A DNA stretch of 64,000 bases from Thraustochytrium sp. TN22 (GCA_013306675.1 JABLUY010000114.1:1-64000), one strand, 5' to 3'. Shown: positions 9,344 to 20,617, counted from the stretch's first letter. Notes: a model not told the origin generated them from the sequence alone. Numbers and translations: made by a program.

Positions 9344-10529
9344 ATGATGCTCCAAAGTGTTTTGTTTTGCGTTACGGCGGACGCACTCGAGGCTGCCTGC
9401 GCTGGAGCAAGAAGCCACACTGCAGCACCCAAAGCCAAGTGCGACAGACGTCAAGAGCGGCATCTCGCACGACACCGACCACGTGCTGAGCAAATCAAAG
9501 AGTGCGCTCGGCCGCGAGTTGGGCCCGGCTCCACCCTGCGACCCATAGCTCTTCATTACCTTCGTAGCCTCCACAAGTTGATCGCCTCGAACTCGGCGCC
9601 CTCTTCATCCTCCCTCCATCTCCTTGAAGTTTGCAACGTGCGTGTGCGAGGCTGCGAGCCCTTGGGCGGCCCAGCTCGGCGCCTCGGTTTTCCCTTCCGA
9701 GACTCCGAGCAGGCCGCCGCACACGCGCTGCCGCCGGGCCTGCCTCGCACCGTGCATCCCCTGCGGCGCTGCGCCGCGCCGCGCTCCTCCTCCGCTCGCA
9801 GCGCAGCGCAGCCCGCGCGGCGCCCTCGCCCTCCCCGCGCGCCTCTCGCGGCCGGCGTGCAGCCCGCCCCACCGAAGCCGCAGCGTGGCAGAGCACCACT
9901 GCGCTCGCAAAACACGCGTGTGCGCAGCGCCCCGCCCGGCCGAGCCCGCGCCCGTGCCCGCGCCCGAGCCCGAGCCCACGGCCCGGGGCACAGGCTCGGC
10001 CGCGCCCTCCGCGCGCGCCGGCGGCCTGCGCGCCGCGCCGCGCCGCGCGCCCGCGCCGCGCCGCGCGCCGCGCGGCGCTCCGAGCCGGGCGCGCGTGCCT
10101 CGGGCTGGCACGCGCGCCCGGCCAGCCAGGTTGACCAGGACCAAATCCCATCTCGCCCGGCCTCCTTCCCTCGCTGCCGGGCGCAGCGAGCGGCGCGGGC
10201 TGCGCGCGAGCGCGGCGCGGCGGCGGCGGCGGCGGCGGCCTCGGCGGCGCGGCGGCGGCGGCGCGCCGCCCGCTCGCCGGCGCGGCGGCGGGCGCGGCGG
10301 GGTTCCCGCGCCGTGGTTTCTTGGCCTCGCCTCGATCGATCCATCCGCTCGCGCCTTCCCTGCCCTGCCCTGCGCGGCGTCCATCTGGCCATCCACCCGT
10401 CCACCCGCGCGCGCTCGCCCCGGCCGGCCGCGCCGCGCCGCCGCGCGCCCCGCGCCGCGCCGGCGCCGACCCGGCCCGGCCCGGCCCGGCGCCGCCCGCG
10501 AGGCCGCCGGCCGAGTCGGCCCGGCCGGC
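9344..10529. other. Long GC-rich leader/promoter region
   Basis: About 1.2 kb between the piggyBac-derived gene and the ankyrin/zinc-finger gene. The first 250 bp are moderate in GC and may be 3' UTR. From about 9780 it is dominated by GCGC/CCGCGC runs with CGATCGATCC near 10332. Open frames here on both strands are Arg/Ala/Pro-rich and look non-coding. No gene is supported. Confidence 0.5.
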
Positions 10530-13106
10530 ATGGGCGCCTCGGGCGGCGAGGCGCGCGCGCGCGCGGGCAAGGGCGCGGCGGCGCATCTCGCGCAGGCGAA
10601 CGCGCAGGCGAGCGCGCAGGCGCAGGCGGCGCAGGCGGCGCAGCAGGGCCAGGCGGGCGGCGGCGCGCGCGCGGAGAAGAAGCGCGGCGAGCTGCGGCTG
10701 GAGGGCGCGACGAGGCCGAGCGGGTCGGCCTCGTCGCTGTCGTCCGCGGCGTCCACGGCGTCGTCGGCGTCGTCGGCGGCGGCCGCGGCGGCGGAGAATG
10801 AGGCCCGCGAAGAGCGGCAGGCGAGAGAGGCGCGCGAGGAGGAGACCGAGGTGGCGCACGAGCCCGCGCGAGAGGTGCCGCGCACGAGCGGCAGCGCGGC
10901 GCGCTTCCACCGCCGCGAGACGAGCGACGGCGTGGAGGCGGACCTGGTGCGCGAGCTCGTGTCGGCGGTGTCGGCCGGAGACCTGGTGACGGTGCGCGAG
11001 CTGCTGGAGCGCGGCGTGGCCGCGGACGCGAGCGTGTCGGCGAGCAGGTCGGCGTGGAGCCTCCTGCACGTGGGCTGCTCCGAGAACCGCGGCGACAGCG
11101 AGGTGGTGCGGCTGCTGCTGGAGCACGGCGCCGACCCGAACGCGAGCACCACCGAGGGCATGACGCCGCTGCACTTTTGCGCCATGGAGGCGCACGTGGA
11201 CTGCGCGCGCGCGCTTCTGGACCACGGCGCCGACCCGAACCAGCTCGACAACGAGGGCCTCAACCCGCTGCTGCGCGGCTGCATGGCGCGTCAGGTCCGA
11301 GCCGACCTGGTGGACCTGCTCATCCAGCGCGGCACGCACGTGGACTACGCCGACCCGGAGGGCTGGACGGCGCTGCACATGGCGGCGCGCAGCAGCCTGG
11401 ACCGCGTGGCGGCGCTCGTCCTGTCGGCGGGCGCGCCAGCCGACGTCGCCATCCCGTCCAACCTGTGGACGCCGCTCATGCTCTGCTGCACCGAGGGCGC
11501 CGGCTCGAGGAGCATCTTGGAGATGCTCATCAAGGCCGGCGCCGATGTGGAGAGCCGCTCCGACGCCGGCATCACGGCGCTGCACATTGCCTGCTACAAC
11601 AACTTCCCGGACCTCGTCGGCCTGCTGCTGGACGCCGGCGCCGACATGGCGGTGCGCGACAAGCACGGCCGCTCCGTGCTGCACAAGGCCTGCCTCGCGG
11701 CGCAGCCCAGCATCGCCTCGGCGCGCCTCCTCGTGGACCGCGGCGTCGATGTGCGCGCGCGCGACAACCAGGGCCAGACGCCGCTGCACTACGCGGCGGC
11801 CGCCGGCTCGGAGCCCTTTTGCAAGCTGCTCCTCGTGCGCGACGCCTCGCGCGGCCGCGGCAGCAACTCCAAGGAGGTCCTGGTCGACATGGAGGACGCC
11901 GAGGGCCGCACGCCGCTGCTCGCCACGTGCGCGGCGCGCGTCGACGCGCCCAGCGTTGTGCGCCTGCTGCTCTCCTACGGCGCGGACCCGGGCCACACCG
12001 ACAAGACGCAGGCCTCCGCGCTCAACCTGGCCGTGCGCGCCGGCAGCCTCGGCGCCGCGCACATGCTTCTCGAGCAGGCGCCCTGCGACGTCAACCAGGC
12101 CGACGAGGCCGGTCGCACGCCGCTGCACATGGCGCTCACCTCGCCGCTCCCCTGGGACCCGACCATGGCCTCCCTGCTGCTCGAGCACCGCGCCGACGCC
12201 GACCGCCAGGATGCTGCCGGCAACACCTGCCTGCACTACTGCGCGCAGCGCGACCTGCCCGAGGCCGTCGACCTGCTCCTGCAGGACGCGCAGCCCTCGC
12301 CCTCGCTTGAGGTGCGCGACGAGGCCGGCCAGACGCCCCTGCTCGTCGCCTGCGCGCTTGGCATGCTCTCCGTGGCGCAGACGCTGCTCAAGGCCGGCGC
12401 CTCTGCCAGCGTCGTCGACAACGAGGGTCTCTCGGCATTGCGCCTCGCGGCGCTCGGCGGCCACGAGAGCCTCGTCGCGCTCCTCCTGCAACGCAGCTCC
12501 AGCAGCCGCGGGCCCGACGACCTGCAAACGCTCGTCGACGCTTGCGCGCTCGACAGCCCCGCCATTGCGCTGCAGCTGCTCGACGCGCGCTTCCGCACGC
12601 TGGACCGCCTTGACGGCGCCTCGCTCGGCAGCCCGCTCTTGGCCGCGGTGCGCAAGGGCCACCTCGTGCTCGTCAAGCGTCTGGCGGCCACCTCCATGCC
12701 GCGCCGCGGCGACCTTGCCTCGGCCTGCCCGCAGGGTCACAAGCTCGTTGCCTTCGCGGGTGACGAGACGTACACCTGCAACCTGTGTGGCGTCGTGCCG
12801 GACACCGCGGACCTGCGCGCTGGCTTTCGCTCCTGCCGCGACTGCTCAGAGCCTTTTGACATTTGCGGTGACTGCATCGCGTCCGCCTCCGGGCGCGGCC
12901 TTGACCCGGTCAAGTTTGCGCGCCGGGTCGGCGCCTCTTCGGAGATCGTCGATGTCATTGCCAGTACCCGCGTTGCCTCGGATGATGACAATGATGACCA
13001 AGAGGAGGAGGACGACAACGACGAAGAGGAGGACACTGACAGCGACGCGAGGGCACATCAGAGGCAACAGCAAGGGCAGCAGCAACAACAGCAGCAGCAG
13101 CGCTTG

Positions 13107-13144
<38 letters not shown>

Positions 13145-13490
13145 GCCACTTCAACGTACCTTATCATCTGGCGCAGCGGTCCGTGTGACTGCGGCTGCCG
13201 CGACGGTGCCGCCTTCGCCTCCGTCCCCTTCGCAGGAGCATCGTCCCACGCGCCAGCCGCGCAGCATCGTGAGTCGTCTCACGTGTAACGTGGTCAAGCC
13301 GGGCCGCAAGAGTGCGGCACGGAACAACTCGAGCCGGTCCGGCTCGGTGGCGCCCCCGCCGCCCCCGCCGCCGCCCTCGGAGTCACCTCCGAATGGCCGT
13401 CGCGGCCGAACTGGCAGCAGCGCAATCTCTGCGGCGGGGCGTCGTATGAGTCACCGTCTGCGTGGAAGTGCCTCTGCTGCAAGCCGCTGA
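10530..13490 (+). CDS. Ankyrin-repeat protein with C-terminal treble-clef zinc finger
   Basis: A 986-residue protein starting at the ATG that follows the GC-only leader. Residues 1-130 are Ala/Gln/Ser-rich and disordered. Residues about 135-720 are around 16-18 ankyrin repeats, for example EVVRLLLEHGADPNASTTEG, MTPLHFCAMEAHVDCARALL and QGQTPLHYAAAAGSEPFCKL. Residues about 732-780 form a zinc-binding module with the spacing CPQGHKL, TCNLC, CRDC, CGDC, close to DC1/ZZ-type fingers. An acidic stretch, a poly-Gln tract and a Pro-rich, basic tail follow. Ankyrin arrays bind partner proteins, and a ZZ/DC1-like finger could bind a peptide or lipid. No catalytic domain is visible, so it is probably a scaffold. 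Confidence 0.75.
13063..13147 (+). repeat. CAG/CAA repeat encoding poly-Gln
   Basis: An interrupted CAG/CAA tract inside the ankyrin/zinc-finger gene, encoding a Gln-rich linker just after the acidic stretch. Its length probably varies between strains. Confidence 0.85.
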
Positions 13491-13702
13491 TGTGTATGTC
13501 GTGTGCTGTATGACTTTTTTTTTGCTTGTGACCAAAAAGAAACAAACAACGTGACGATTTTGACATTCCTTCTTTGGTTTCTTACAGCTTGGATGGCGTC
13601 GTTTGACATTCAATTCGTTCGTTCATTCACATTCATTCAATGATAGCTTACAGCTTGAGTCGCTCACCATGCCAGCCAGGCGGGCGGCGCGGCGATGCCT
13701 AC

Positions 13703-16486
13703 TTAGTACTTGGCAACCATGTCGATGTCATCCTCAGGCGCGGCCACGACATCGTAGCGCAGCCCAGACGTAGCCGAGTGCGAAGGGTGCGAGATGGCGA
13801 CGGCCGAAGTCTTGGGCTCGTCCTTGACGGCAATGGTGACAGTGGCAGACTCGCCAATGGCGCCGGCCAGCACAAGGCGGCCAATGTCGGTGCCGACGTG
13901 GCGCTCGAGCCAGCGGCGCAGCGGGCGCGCGCCGTAGGCCGGATCGAAGGCGACGTCGACGATGTGGTCGAGCGTGGGACGCGTGGCGACGACGGAGATG
14001 TTGCGGTCGACCTTGAGCTGGCGCACGAGGACGTCGAGCTGCTGCTGCGCAATGGCGTGGAGCTGCGACTGCGCGAGCGGCTCAAAGACGATGACGTCGT
14101 CGAGGCGGTTGAGCAGCTCGGGGCGGAAGTGCGCGCGCACGTCGCGCATGACGCTGGCCTTGGCCTCGTCCATGGTGACGTCGTCGTGGCCCTGACGGCC
14201 GTCCGAGTCGGAGTCCGAGTCGGCCTCGGGCCGCTTGGCGGGCGCCGCCACGCGGCGCCGCTTGCGCGCCTGCGAGGCGGCCGCGTCAATCAGGTACTGG
14301 CTGCCGATGTTGGAGGTCATGATGATGATGGTGTTGCGGAAGTCCACCACGGTGCCCTGGCCGTCGGTGAGGCGGCCGTCGTCGAGCACCTGCAGCAGCA
14401 CGTTGAAGACGTCGCGGTGTGCCTTCTCCACCTCGTCCAGGAGGATGACCGTGTACGGACGGCGCTTGACGGCCTCGGTGAGCTGGCCGCCCTCCTCGTA
14501 GCCAATGTAGCCCGGGGCGGCGCCGATGAGGCGCGATACCGCGTGCTTCTCCATGTACTCGGACATGTCAATGCGCACCATGGAGTTGGGGTCGTCGAAG
14601 AGCTCCTGCGCCAGCGCCTTGACGGACTCGGTCTTGCCGACGCCCGTGGGGCCGAGGAAGAGGAAGCTGGCGATGGGCCGCGACTCGGGCGCCAGGCCGG
14701 CACGCGCGCGGATGATGCTGTCGGCGACGGCGTCGATGGCCATGTCCTGGCCGATGACGCGCTGCTTGAGGCGGTCGGCCAGCTTGAGCAGCTTGTCGGA
14801 CTCGGAGCTCTGCAGGCGGTCGACCGGGATGCCGGTCCAGCGGCTGACGACCATGGCGATGTCCTGCGGGCCGATGATCTCGGTGAGCAGGCGGTCGTCG
14901 GCTTGCTCACGCTTGCGCTTGGCGTCCTCCACGGTCAGGCGCTCGAGCTGAGCCTCGAGCTCCGGGATGGCGCCGTAGCGCAGGTCGGCCACCTTGGTCA
15001 GGTCGCGGTCGCGCTCGGCCTGCGCGATCTTGAGGTGGACCTCCTTGATCTTGGTGCGCAGGCGGCGCAGCTCGTCGACGCGCGACTTCTCCTCCTCGTG
15101 CTTGAGGCGCAGCGGGCGCAGCTCCTCCTCGATCTGGCTCAGCTCGCGCTGGCACGCCTTGAGGCGCTCCTTGCTCTGCGCGTCCTTCTCCTGCTTGAGC
15201 GCCGTCTCCTCCACCTCGAGCTGCAGCTTGCGGCGCTCAAGGCGATCGATCTCCTCCGGCTGCGAGTCCAGCTGCACGCGCACGTGCGCCGCGGCCTCGT
15301 CCAGCAGGTCGATCGCCGAGTCCGGCAGCCGGCGCTGCGTCACGTAGCGCTTGGCCAGCTTGGCGGCCAGCACGACCGCGCCGTCCTGGATGGTGACGCC
15401 GTGGTGCGACTGGTAGCTGTCCTTGATGCCGCGCAGGATGCTGACCGTGTCCTCCACAGAAGGCTCCAGCACGTCCACCTTTTGGAAGCGGCGCGAGAAG
15501 GCCTTGTCCTTCTCGATGTGCTTCTGGTACTCGTCCAGCGTCGTGGCGCCGATGCACTTGAGCCCGCGCGCGAGCGCCGGCTTGAGGATGTTGGCGGCGT
15601 CCGCCGCGCCCTGGCCGCCGCCGGCGCCCATGAGCAGGTGGACCTCGTCCACGAAGAGGATGATCTGGCCGTCGGACTCCTCAATCTCCTTGAGCACGGA
15701 CTTGAGTCGCTCCTCGAACTCGCCGCGGTGCGAGGCGCCCGCCAGCAGCGCAGCCACGTCCAGCTCCCACAACCTGCACGAGGCGATGGACTCCGGGACG
15801 TCGCCCTGCACGATGCGCGTGGCGAACATGGTGCAGATGGCGGTCTTGCCGACGCCTGGCGGGCCGACGAGGATGGCGTTCGACTTGGTCTTGCGCGAGA
15901 GGATCTGCACCACGCGCGCCACCTCGCGGTCGCGGCCAATGACCGGGTCCAGCTTGCCGTCCATGGCCATCTGCGTCAGGTCGCGGCCGTACTTGGACAG
16001 CGCCTCGAAGTTCTGCTCGCCGCTGCGGCTGTGCACCTGCTTGTTGCCCGAGCCGCGCGCCGCCTTGGCGGCCTCCTCGATCTTGGCGGCCGTCAGCCCC
16101 GCCGCCTTGAAGGCCGTCTTGAGCGAGGCGTCGCCCGCCAGCGCCTTGAGCAGGCTGTCCAGCGTCAGGTACGAGTCGCCCTGCTTCTTCTGAAAGTTCG
16201 CCGCGGCCCGCAGCACGCCCAGCATGCCTGCCGACGGCGCCAGCTGTGCTGGCGCCGGGCTCTGCGACGGCATCTTGTTCACCAGCATCGTCAGCTCGTG
16301 CACCAGCCCGCTGCGGTCGCCGCCCGCGCGGTCCACCAGCCGTGCGCCCAGCGAGGCCCCGTGCTCCAGCATGGTCAGCGCCACGGCCGCCGGCGTCAGC
16401 TGCGCATGGCCCTTGCTCACGCCCAGCTCGTGCGCCGCGTTGATCACCTTGACGGTCTCATCGCTCCACGTTGAAGAGTCCGTCAT
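13703..16486 (-). CDS. HSP101: HSP101/HSP104-type disaggregase (ClpB family)
   Basis: A 927-residue AAA+ chaperone that pulls aggregated proteins apart with Hsp70/Hsp40. The order is: Clp N-domain (1 to about 145); AAA-1 with Walker [10 protein letters not shown] and Walker [11 protein letters not shown]; the coiled-coil middle domain (about 400-530) that defines disaggregases; and AAA-2 with [20 protein letters not shown] and the sensor region [15 protein letters not shown]. No transit peptide precedes the N-domain and no ClpP loop is seen, so it is cytosolic or nuclear. Between [10 protein letters not shown] and VMRDVRAHF there is an extra segment of roughly 30 residues with [13 protein letters not shown] followed by a Ser-Asp run, near residues 739-770, resembling a nuclear localisation signal. 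The C-terminus has EDDID, recalling the acidic tail of yeast Hsp104. It is divergent from a DnaJ gene across heat-shock elements. Confidence 0.95.
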   Translation of the reverse strand: MTDSSTWSDETVKVINAAHELGVSKGHAQLTPAAVALTMLEHGASLGARLVDRAGGDRSGLVHELTMLVNKMPSQSPAPAQLAPSAGMLGVLRAAANFQKKQGDSYLTLDSLLKALAGDASLKTAFKAAGLTAAKIEEAAKAARGSGNKQVHSRSGEQNFEALSKYGRDLTQMAMDGKLDPVIGRDREVARVVQILSRKTKSNAILVGPPGVGKTAICTMFATRIVQGDVPESIASCRLWELDVAALLAGASHRGEFEERLKSVLKEIEESDGQIILFVDEVHLLMGAGGGQGAADAANILKPALARGLKCIGATTLDEYQKHIEKDKAFSRRFQKVDVLEPSVEDTVSILRGIKDSYQSHHGVTIQDGAVVLAAKLAKRYVTQRRLPDSAIDLLDEAAAHVRVQLDSQPEEIDRLERRKLQLEVEETALKQEKDAQSKERLKACQRELSQIEEELRPLRLKHEEEKSRVDELRRLRTKIKEVHLKIAQAERDRDLTKVADLRYGAIPELEAQLERLTVEDAKRKREQADDRLLTEIIGPQDIAMVVSRWTGIPVDRLQSSESDKLLKLADRLKQRVIGQDMAIDAVADSIIRARAGLAPESRPIASFLFLGPTGVGKTESVKALAQELFDDPNSMVRIDMSEYMEKHAVSRLIGAAPGYIGYEEGGQLTEAVKRRPYTVILLDEVEKAHRDVFNVLLQVLDDGRLTDGQGTVVDFRNTIIIMTSNIGSQYLIDAAASQARKRRRVAAPAKRPEADSDSDSDGRQGHDDVTMDEAKASVMRDVRAHFRPELLNRLDDVIVFEPLAQSQLHAIAQQQLDVLVRQLKVDRNISVVATRPTLDHIVDVAFDPAYGARPLRRWLERHVGTDIGRLVLAGAIGESATVTIAVKDEPKTSAVAISHPSHSATSGLRYDVVAAPEDDIDMVAKY

Positions 16487-16505
16487 CGTGCTCTCTGCTC
16501 GCTTG

Positions 16506-16532
16506 CTCTCTCTCTCTCTCTCTCTCTCTCTC
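16506..16532. repeat. (CT)n tract in the HSP101 5' leader
   Basis: About 27 bp of uninterrupted CT dinucleotides 20 bp upstream of the HSP101 start, reading as GAGAGA on that gene's strand. It could be a promoter-opening element or simply a microsatellite. Confidence 0.8.
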
Positions 16533-16792
16533 GCTTGTGCTCGCTTCTACTCGTACAGTTAGAGGTTTGCCTCCCCGCCGCCGCCGCCGTCCGGCCCGTC
16601 CCGCGCGTCCCGGTCGTCTGGATGTTCGCGAGCGTCGCGAAGCGTCCCTCGAACTCCGCCTTTTTTTCCCGCGCCTCCCGCGCCTCCGAAGTTGCCCCGC
16701 CGTCCCGAAAGGCTCTGTGCTCCCGCAGCGAATTCATCCACACAGCCGCCCACACAGCGCCTTCTGGAGACTCCGGGGCCCAAGCCCCCTCA

Positions 16793-16807
16793 GTTCGCGA
16801 AGCTTCT
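16793..16807. promoter_or_regulatory. Heat-shock element, three perfect units
   Basis: The sequence reads as contiguous alternating pentamers gTTCg cGAAg cTTCt, exactly the nTTCn/nGAAn consensus bound by an HSF trimer. It lies midway between the divergent HSP101 and DnaJ start codons. Confidence 0.85.
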
Positions 16808-16897
16808 CGGGCGGAGGGGGGATGTGGGAACCGCGGTCTGCGAGTGCGGGGGCCGCGAGCTGGCGGCTTCGGGATTATTCCCGCAGCGCGGCCCGGA

Positions 16898-16927
16898 CTT
16901 CTGGAATCTTCGGGAAGCTCCGGAAAG
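16898..16927. promoter_or_regulatory. Heat-shock element, four perfect units plus two weak ones
   Basis: Contiguous pentamers cTTCt gGAAt cTTCg gGAAg, then the imperfect cTCCg gAAAg. Four perfect alternating units in phase are very unlikely by chance. It lies 133 bp upstream of the DnaJ ATG and 411 bp upstream of the HSP101 ATG, so it could drive both. Confidence 0.92.
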
Positions 16928-17059
16928 GGCGCGGCGGCGCGGGGAGGGCCGAGCAGAACTCGAACCAAGACTCCGGACAGGAGACCGAGAGAAGAGACAG
17001 CAGGAAAGGAAAGCGGCGAGAGCGGCAGCAGTAGCAGCAGCCGCGCAGAGAAGGAAAGC

Positions 17060-18193
17060 ATGGTGCAAGCGCGCGGGCGCGACTTTTATGCGATCCTGGG
17101 CGTGGGGCGCGACGCCAAGGAGGCGGAGCTCAAGAAGGCATACAAGAAGCTCGCGCTCAAGTACCACCCGGACAAGTGCAAGGGTGACGACAGCAAGTTC
17201 AAGGAGATCGCCGAGGCGTACGCCGTGCTGTCGGACGATGACAAGCGCAAGGTCTACGACCGCTTCGGCGAGGAGGGCCTCAAGGCCGGCATGACCGGCG
17301 AGCAGGCCGACAACATGGGCGGCATGGGCGGCATGCCCGGCGGCATGGGCGGCGGCAGCGGCGGCTTCTCCATGCCGCCCGAGTTCGCGGAGAACCTCTT
17401 CGCGCAGTTCTTTGGCGGTGGCGGCGGCATGGGCGGCGGCATGGGCGGCATGCCCGGCGGCGGCGGCCGCACCTTCGTCTTCTCGTCGCGCCCCGGCCAG
17501 GGCGGCGGCCGCTCCGCCGGCTTTGGCGGCATGCCTGGCGGTATGGGCGGCGGCATGCCGGCTGGCTTCGGGGGCATGGGCGGCATGCACGGCGGCATGC
17601 ATGGCGGCATGGACGGCATGGATGTCGACTACGACGACAACCCGCAGACCCCGGCGCCCTCGCGCAAGCGCCCGGCCATCGAGAAGGACTTCGCTGTCTC
17701 GCTCGAGGACCTCTTCAACAGCGCCACCAAGAAGCTCAAGGTCACGCGCAAGCTCTACGACGGGCCCAGCGGCCGCTACACGGACGCCGCCCAAGTCGTT
17801 GAGCTCAAGCTCAAGCCGCAGATGAAGGAGGGCACCAAGTTCACCTTCAAGAACCTCGGCTCCGAGGAGCCCGGCTACGAGCCCGCCGACATGATCTTCA
17901 AACTCAAGGAGAAGCCGCACCCGCGCTTCTCCCGCAAGGGCGACGACCTCTTCGTCACTGTCGACATTGCGCTGCGCGATGCCCTTCTCGGCGGCACCGC
18001 CATCGTCGAGACTCTCGACAAGCATCACATTCGCGTGCCCTACGGCCAGCTCCGCGACTCCAACCAGGAGGTCCTCCTGCGCGAGCGCGGTATGCCAAAC
18101 ACCAAGACGGGCAAGCGCGGCGACCTCCACGTGCGCTTCAACATCAAGTTCCCCGACGACGCTTCCAAGCGCGCCGAGCTCGCCCGCGTCTAA
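17060..18193 (+). CDS. DNAJB: Class B DnaJ/HSP40 co-chaperone
   Basis: A 377-residue Hsp40 that stimulates Hsp70 ATPase and delivers clients. The J-domain spans residues 6-70 with the HPD motif at 36-38 in [15 protein letters not shown] long Gly/Met-rich linker (about 80-190) is built of GGMGGMPGG-type units and replaces the zinc finger of class A proteins. Two C-terminal beta-sandwich domains follow (about 215-370), with [39 protein letters not shown] and [10 protein letters not shown], close to DNAJB1/Sis1. The ATG at 17060 directly precedes the J-domain, and upstream in-frame sequence is promoter. It shares a heat-shock promoter with the divergent HSP101 gene, the enzyme it would work with. 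Confidence 0.95.
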   Translation: MVQARGRDFYAILGVGRDAKEAELKKAYKKLALKYHPDKCKGDDSKFKEIAEAYAVLSDDDKRKVYDRFGEEGLKAGMTGEQADNMGGMGGMPGGMGGGSGGFSMPPEFAENLFAQFFGGGGGMGGGMGGMPGGGGRTFVFSSRPGQGGGRSAGFGGMPGGMGGGMPAGFGGMGGMHGGMHGGMDGMDVDYDDNPQTPAPSRKRPAIEKDFAVSLEDLFNSATKKLKVTRKLYDGPSGRYTDAAQVVELKLKPQMKEGTKFTFKNLGSEEPGYEPADMIFKLKEKPHPRFSRKGDDLFVTVDIALRDALLGGTAIVETLDKHHIRVPYGQLRDSNQEVLLRERGMPNTKTGKRGDLHVRFNIKFPDDASKRAELARV

Positions 18194-18317
18194 GCATGTG
18201 GCGAAACGACATGGCGCAACGATATGTAACCTAACAGCTGCGAACATAACTCCATCAGCTCTGTGTGTGTAATACTTTCATGTACTTGATTACAATCAGC
18301 CAGCAGAGAGCAGCGCG

Positions 18318-20453
18318 TCACGCAAAGGCGTCCTCATCGTCCTCCAACCAGCAGTCGTCATTGAAGGAAGACGCTTGCGTGCCGCCCTTGTCTTCCTTGT
18401 CTTGTACTTGCGAAGCGAACGCCGACTCCACCACGGCGGAGTGCGACTGGGACTTGGCCGAGGCCGCCAAGGCCGACTGCGACTGATCTTCCTGCGTGAC
18501 CCGCTTGTCCTGCTTGTCGGGCACCTTCGCTGGGGAACTGGGAGAGGTCATGGGGACCTCCGACTTCTTGCTGCCTTGTGATGCAAATGCCGCATCCACC
18601 ACTGCCGCCGAATGCGAGTGCCTACCTTGCGACGCAAAGGCAGCCTCAATCAAGTCGGATTGTGATCTCTGCAAGTCGCTTTGTGCTGAGACCTGCGTCT
18701 CGCAACGCTCCCCATGCAACTGTCGCAGCTCGTTGCGTCCTGCTGGCAATCCTTGCCTCCTGTCGCGCTCGCTTCCTTGCGACGACTTTCTCGCCCCAAT
18801 GGGACCTGAGCCTTGCGCCGGGTGGTCTTGCAGTGGTGACGCATTGCCTTGCGAGGCGACCTTGAGGCCTTGCGATACCTCGGCTGAGGCCATCTCATGG
18901 CCTTGCGATGCCTCGGCATCGGCAAGCATGGCCTCCAGTTGCCGCATCCGGGACTGTCCACTGTTCGCAGGTGCCGTCTTTGCGGCCTCTGGAGCCTCAT
19001 CAGGTGTGGCTTGAGAAGCGATGAGCCGCTCGAGCTGCCGCATACGCGATGTAGAAGACTGGCCTGATGTCACGGCACGAGACTCGCTTGGAGCATGCAA
19101 CACGGCGCGAGACTCGCTCGGAGCATTCAACACGGCGCGAGTCGCGCGCGAAGCATGCGCAACAGAAGCGCCAGCAGAAGCCGCGTCTTCGGCAGCGTTG
19201 CCAGAAAGCCATCCGACGAGGTCGTCTTCTTCCTCCTCCTCCTCCTCCTCGACCTCCACCTGCCCGCATGTTCTCTTCGTGCTGGCCTTGTCACCGCCTT
19301 CAGAGGCGGCCTCGCGAATGGCGCGCAGCGAAGGCTGCTCCTGTGTGTCGGTGCGCTCATTCGCCCCAAAGACGCGGTCAATGTTGCGCAGCATGATGAT
19401 GGCAGAGTGGCTGGCGTAGCCCTCGCGGTTGAAGTGCGCGCGAAAGACCGTAATGTCCTTGAGCACAACGGCGGCACCCTCGGCGAAGTCGAAGTCGTCC
19501 GCCGCCAGGACGGCAGGGTGCACCTCGGACTCCATCTCGCCAGTGGGGTCCGCGATGACGCACATGGCACCCTCCTCGAGGTAGTGCGACTTGATGATGA
19601 CCACCGCGAGTGCGGGCACCTTGCGCGCGTTGCCAAGGCGATTCTCCAAGATGGCGGCGATCGAGTAGTCTTCCACCACGGACGGGAAGCGACGCAGCAC
19701 CATGCGCCAGGGTGCCGCTTCGAAGGGGCTCAGGTGGGCGGCGTGGTTGCTGGCGTCCGCGTCGGCGCCCAGCGCCACGGCGAGCGCGGCCTCGCCGTCC
19801 GCGTCAAGCAGGCCGGGCTCCGCCGGCACCACCACGTCGAAGCACGGGCTGGTGCGCACCCGCTTGCGCGTCCTCGCCTGCGCCTCGAAGTCGATCGTGG
19901 TCTGCACGTAGTTGTGTTCCGCGTCGGCTGTTTCCTGGTTCTGGCGCGCCCGCGGAACCGGTGGCGGCGGCATGGGCTCCTGCGCCCGCGGCGCGCGCTG
20001 CGAGGCCTGCGACTCGAAGATGGTGCCGCGCATGCGCTCGCGCGGGTCGCTCGCCGCCGCTGCCGCGGCGCTGACCTTTTCCATCCTACGCGGCGGGCGG
20101 AAGTCCCTGCGCAGCCCGAGCTTGTCCACCTCGCCCATGGCCGCGGCCTCCTGCGAGTTCAACTTGAGGCAGAAGTTGCTGCTGATGGCTGCGTTGGCCG
20201 AGGTCGCCCAGAACACGTGCGACTTGCGCACCTTGCGCCCGCCCACGCCGGCCGCCGCCTCGGGCTCGCGCGCCGCCGCGGGCGGTGGATCCTCGCGCTG
20301 TGCGCCGCCCGCCGCATCATGATGCGCCCCTTGCGCCGCCGGCGCCGCGCGCTCGCCCTGGCTTTGCGCCGAGAACTCCAGGTTCCCGTACGAGAACGAC
20401 GACGCCTGCGAGGCGCCGCCGCCCTCGTCGCCGCCGCGCGCGTCGCCCGCCAT
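18318..20453 (-). CDS. HROB: HROB-like (MCM8IP) homologous recombination OB-fold protein
   Basis: A 711-residue protein from the ATG at 20453; an in-frame ATG at 20636 would add 61 Arg/Gly-rich residues. The diagnostic part is an OB-fold at about 278-357: KVPALAVVIIKSHYLEEGA, VIADPTGEMESEVHPAVL, EGAAVVLKDITVF and IIMLRNIDRVF. These match the domain of metazoan and plant HROB, which activates the MCM8-MCM9 helicase in recombination repair. Flanking regions are disordered. The C-terminal third has many SQ dipeptides, a repeated AAFASQ-type motif at least three times, and a duplicated RMRQLE motif. The end, CWLEDDEDAFA, is acidic with aromatics, as RPA-binding motifs are. HROB identity rests on the OB-fold; partner binding is inferred. 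Confidence 0.75.
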   Translation of the reverse strand: MAGDARGGDEGGGASQASSFSYGNLEFSAQSQGERAAPAAQGAHHDAAGGAQREDPPPAAAREPEAAAGVGGRKVRKSHVFWATSANAAISSNFCLKLNSQEAAAMGEVDKLGLRRDFRPPRRMEKVSAAAAAASDPRERMRGTIFESQASQRAPRAQEPMPPPPVPRARQNQETADAEHNYVQTTIDFEAQARTRKRVRTSPCFDVVVPAEPGLLDADGEAALAVALGADADASNHAAHLSPFEAAPWRMVLRRFPSVVEDYSIAAILENRLGNARKVPALAVVIIKSHYLEEGAMCVIADPTGEMESEVHPAVLAADDFDFAEGAAVVLKDITVFRAHFNREGYASHSAIIMLRNIDRVFGANERTDTQEQPSLRAIREAASEGGDKASTKRTCGQVEVEEEEEEEEDDLVGWLSGNAAEDAASAGASVAHASRATRAVLNAPSESRAVLHAPSESRAVTSGQSSTSRMRQLERLIASQATPDEAPEAAKTAPANSGQSRMRQLEAMLADAEASQGHEMASAEVSQGLKVASQGNASPLQDHPAQGSGPIGARKSSQGSERDRRQGLPAGRNELRQLHGERCETQVSAQSDLQRSQSDLIEAAFASQGRHSHSAAVVDAAFASQGSKKSEVPMTSPSSPAKVPDKQDKRVTQEDQSQSALAASAKSQSHSAVVESAFASQVQDKEDKGGTQASSFNDDCWLEDDEDAFA

Positions 20454-20617
20454 CGCGCCGCGCGCAGCGCCGCGGTGGTTGGGTCCTTGCTGTGCGAGCG
20501 CTCCCACGGCGCCTGCGTTGCGCAGACCGCGGCGCGCCAGGCTCCTGTGCGGCTGGGACTCGCGGCATCCGTGCGAGGTTCCAACTCCCTGAGCCCGGGA
20601 TCCGGGTCGACCTGCCA

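Noticed and set aside
9495-12740. A 1081-codon open frame antisense to the ankyrin gene and its leader
   Set aside because: It is Arg/Ala/Val-rich and without motifs, while the plus strand has regular ankyrin repeats over the same bases.
13640-16474. A 944-codon open frame antisense to HSP101
   Set aside because: It mirrors the HSP101 reading frame. Strong G/C third positions remove stop codons from the opposite strand, and its product is a biased Val/Leu/Ala/Arg sequence with no domain.
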